DNA from: an uncultured Prevotellaceae bacterium | GTDB lineage: Bacteria; Bacteroidota; Bacteroidia; Bacteroidales; Bacteroidaceae | NCBI GenBank assembly: GCA_902786665.1 | Contig: CADADN010000017.1 | Location: forward strand, 1-57,584 | Length of the DNA stretch: 57,584 nucleotides | Reading direction: 5' to 3' | In this document: one piece after another, positions 57,447 through 57,584 of the stretch | Position numbering within the stretch: the first letter of the stretch is position 1 | Layout: every line of letters begins with the position of its first letter | The notes under the pieces: model-generated | What the model saw: only the letters and a program-made list of their open reading frames with translations | Databases searched by the model: none | What the model was told of the DNA's origin: nothing | Program-made: the position numbers and the translations under genes

Positions 57447-57573
57447 CAAAGGTAGTGCAAGCCGAATACAATACAAAACAAAAAAACATTTTTTTTGTTT
57501 TTATTGTTGAGGCGCCGCCTACGTTCGCAGATTGCAAAGGTAGTGCAAGCCGAATACAATACAAAACAAAAAT
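57447..57573 (-). promoter_or_regulatory. Duplicated promoter, 88-bp period, upstream of the PurF-like gene
   Basis: On the minus strand TTTG-N19-TACCTTTG occurs at 57447-57477 and again at 57535-57565, exactly 88 bp apart. The surrounding 39 bp (GCAAAGGTAGTGCAAGCC and the following A/C-rich stretch) are repeated. The first copy is 46 bp from the ATG at 57401. The window ends inside or just after the second copy, so more copies may follow. Confidence 0.88.
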
Positions 57574-57584
57574 ACAATTTTTTT

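Noticed and set aside
1-57584. tRNA or rRNA genes
   Set aside because: I looked for cloverleaf-like and conserved rRNA sequences by eye and saw none; a dedicated search would be needed to exclude a missed tRNA.

Overview
The window looks like chromosome of a plant-polysaccharide-degrading member of the Bacteroidota, most probably Prevotellaceae. The evidence is internal. Nearly every transcription unit is preceded by a Bacteroidota-type promoter (TTTG or TTG at -33, about 20 bp spacer, TAnnTTTG at -7), and Shine-Dalgarno sequences are inconspicuous. Family content also fits: DUF5686, DUF4954, FISUMP-like and YARHG proteins, AAA-ATPase-like/PD-(D/E)XK proteins, and C-terminal tails of the type Y-(N/D)-(L/I)-(S/Q)-G-(Q/R)-(R/K) on secreted proteins. 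I do not assign a species. I found no rRNA, tRNA, CRISPR array, IS transposase or SusC/SusD pair.

Layout. 1-4.7 kb: a DUF5686 outer-membrane protein, a PaaI-like thioesterase, a LuxR-type regulator and a histidine phosphatase. 4.8-8.0 kb: a secreted protein followed by a 58-residue peptide gene, then a Gly/Ser/Arg-rich secreted protein on the other strand. 8.3-13.2 kb: a compact five-gene operon with a cytidylyltransferase-oxidoreductase fusion, an SDR, an amidohydrolase, a FucP-type sugar transporter and a rhamnose/fucose-type mutarotase. 13.2-14.1 kb: an outer-membrane barrel gene behind four tandem promoters carried by a 73-bp repeat. 14.2-16 kb: an HTH-C5 DNA methyltransferase and a small unknown protein. 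16-35 kb: a hemicellulose block (GH2, two GH43-type enzymes, GH51, a double GH43-CBM6 protein, GH10 xylanase), interrupted by a flotillin-like gene and a HIRAN/unknown/Sel1 trio. 35.1-36.5 kb: nagB and a strong small-RNA candidate. 36.5-40.5 kb: YARHG protein, aldo/keto reductase and AAA-ATPase-like protein. 40.9-49.9 kb: hflX, a dockerin/Ig/FISUMP-like secreted protein, a DUF4954 protein, an M16 protease and class I fumarase. 50-57.5 kb: an orphan phage-portal-like gene, a small HTH protein, a lipoprotein plus a membrane protein with about 26 KPSTQS repeats, a GrpE-like/LysM zinc-ribbon pair, a second small peptide gene and a PurF-like protein lacking the catalytic Cys.

The enzymes of the 16-35 kb block would together debranch and cut arabinoxylan or arabinan: GH10 cuts the xylan backbone, GH43 and GH51 remove arabinose/xylose, and GH2 removes a terminal sugar. 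Import and sensing genes must lie elsewhere.

The most unusual signal is in the non-coding DNA. (1) A hairpin-bearing repeat family carries complete promoters and is tandemly amplified in front of genes (13.2, 55.2 and, degenerate, 29.1 kb); a separate 88-bp duplicated promoter lies at 57.5 kb. (2) A set of unrelated 7-10 bp tandem arrays sits almost always directly downstream of stop codons. (3) A roughly 98-nt candidate sRNA has a perfect promoter and a perfect terminator. (4) Two small proteins of one family (M-K-x-Y-x-x-P-x-T-E) each end a transcription unit closed by a hairpin.
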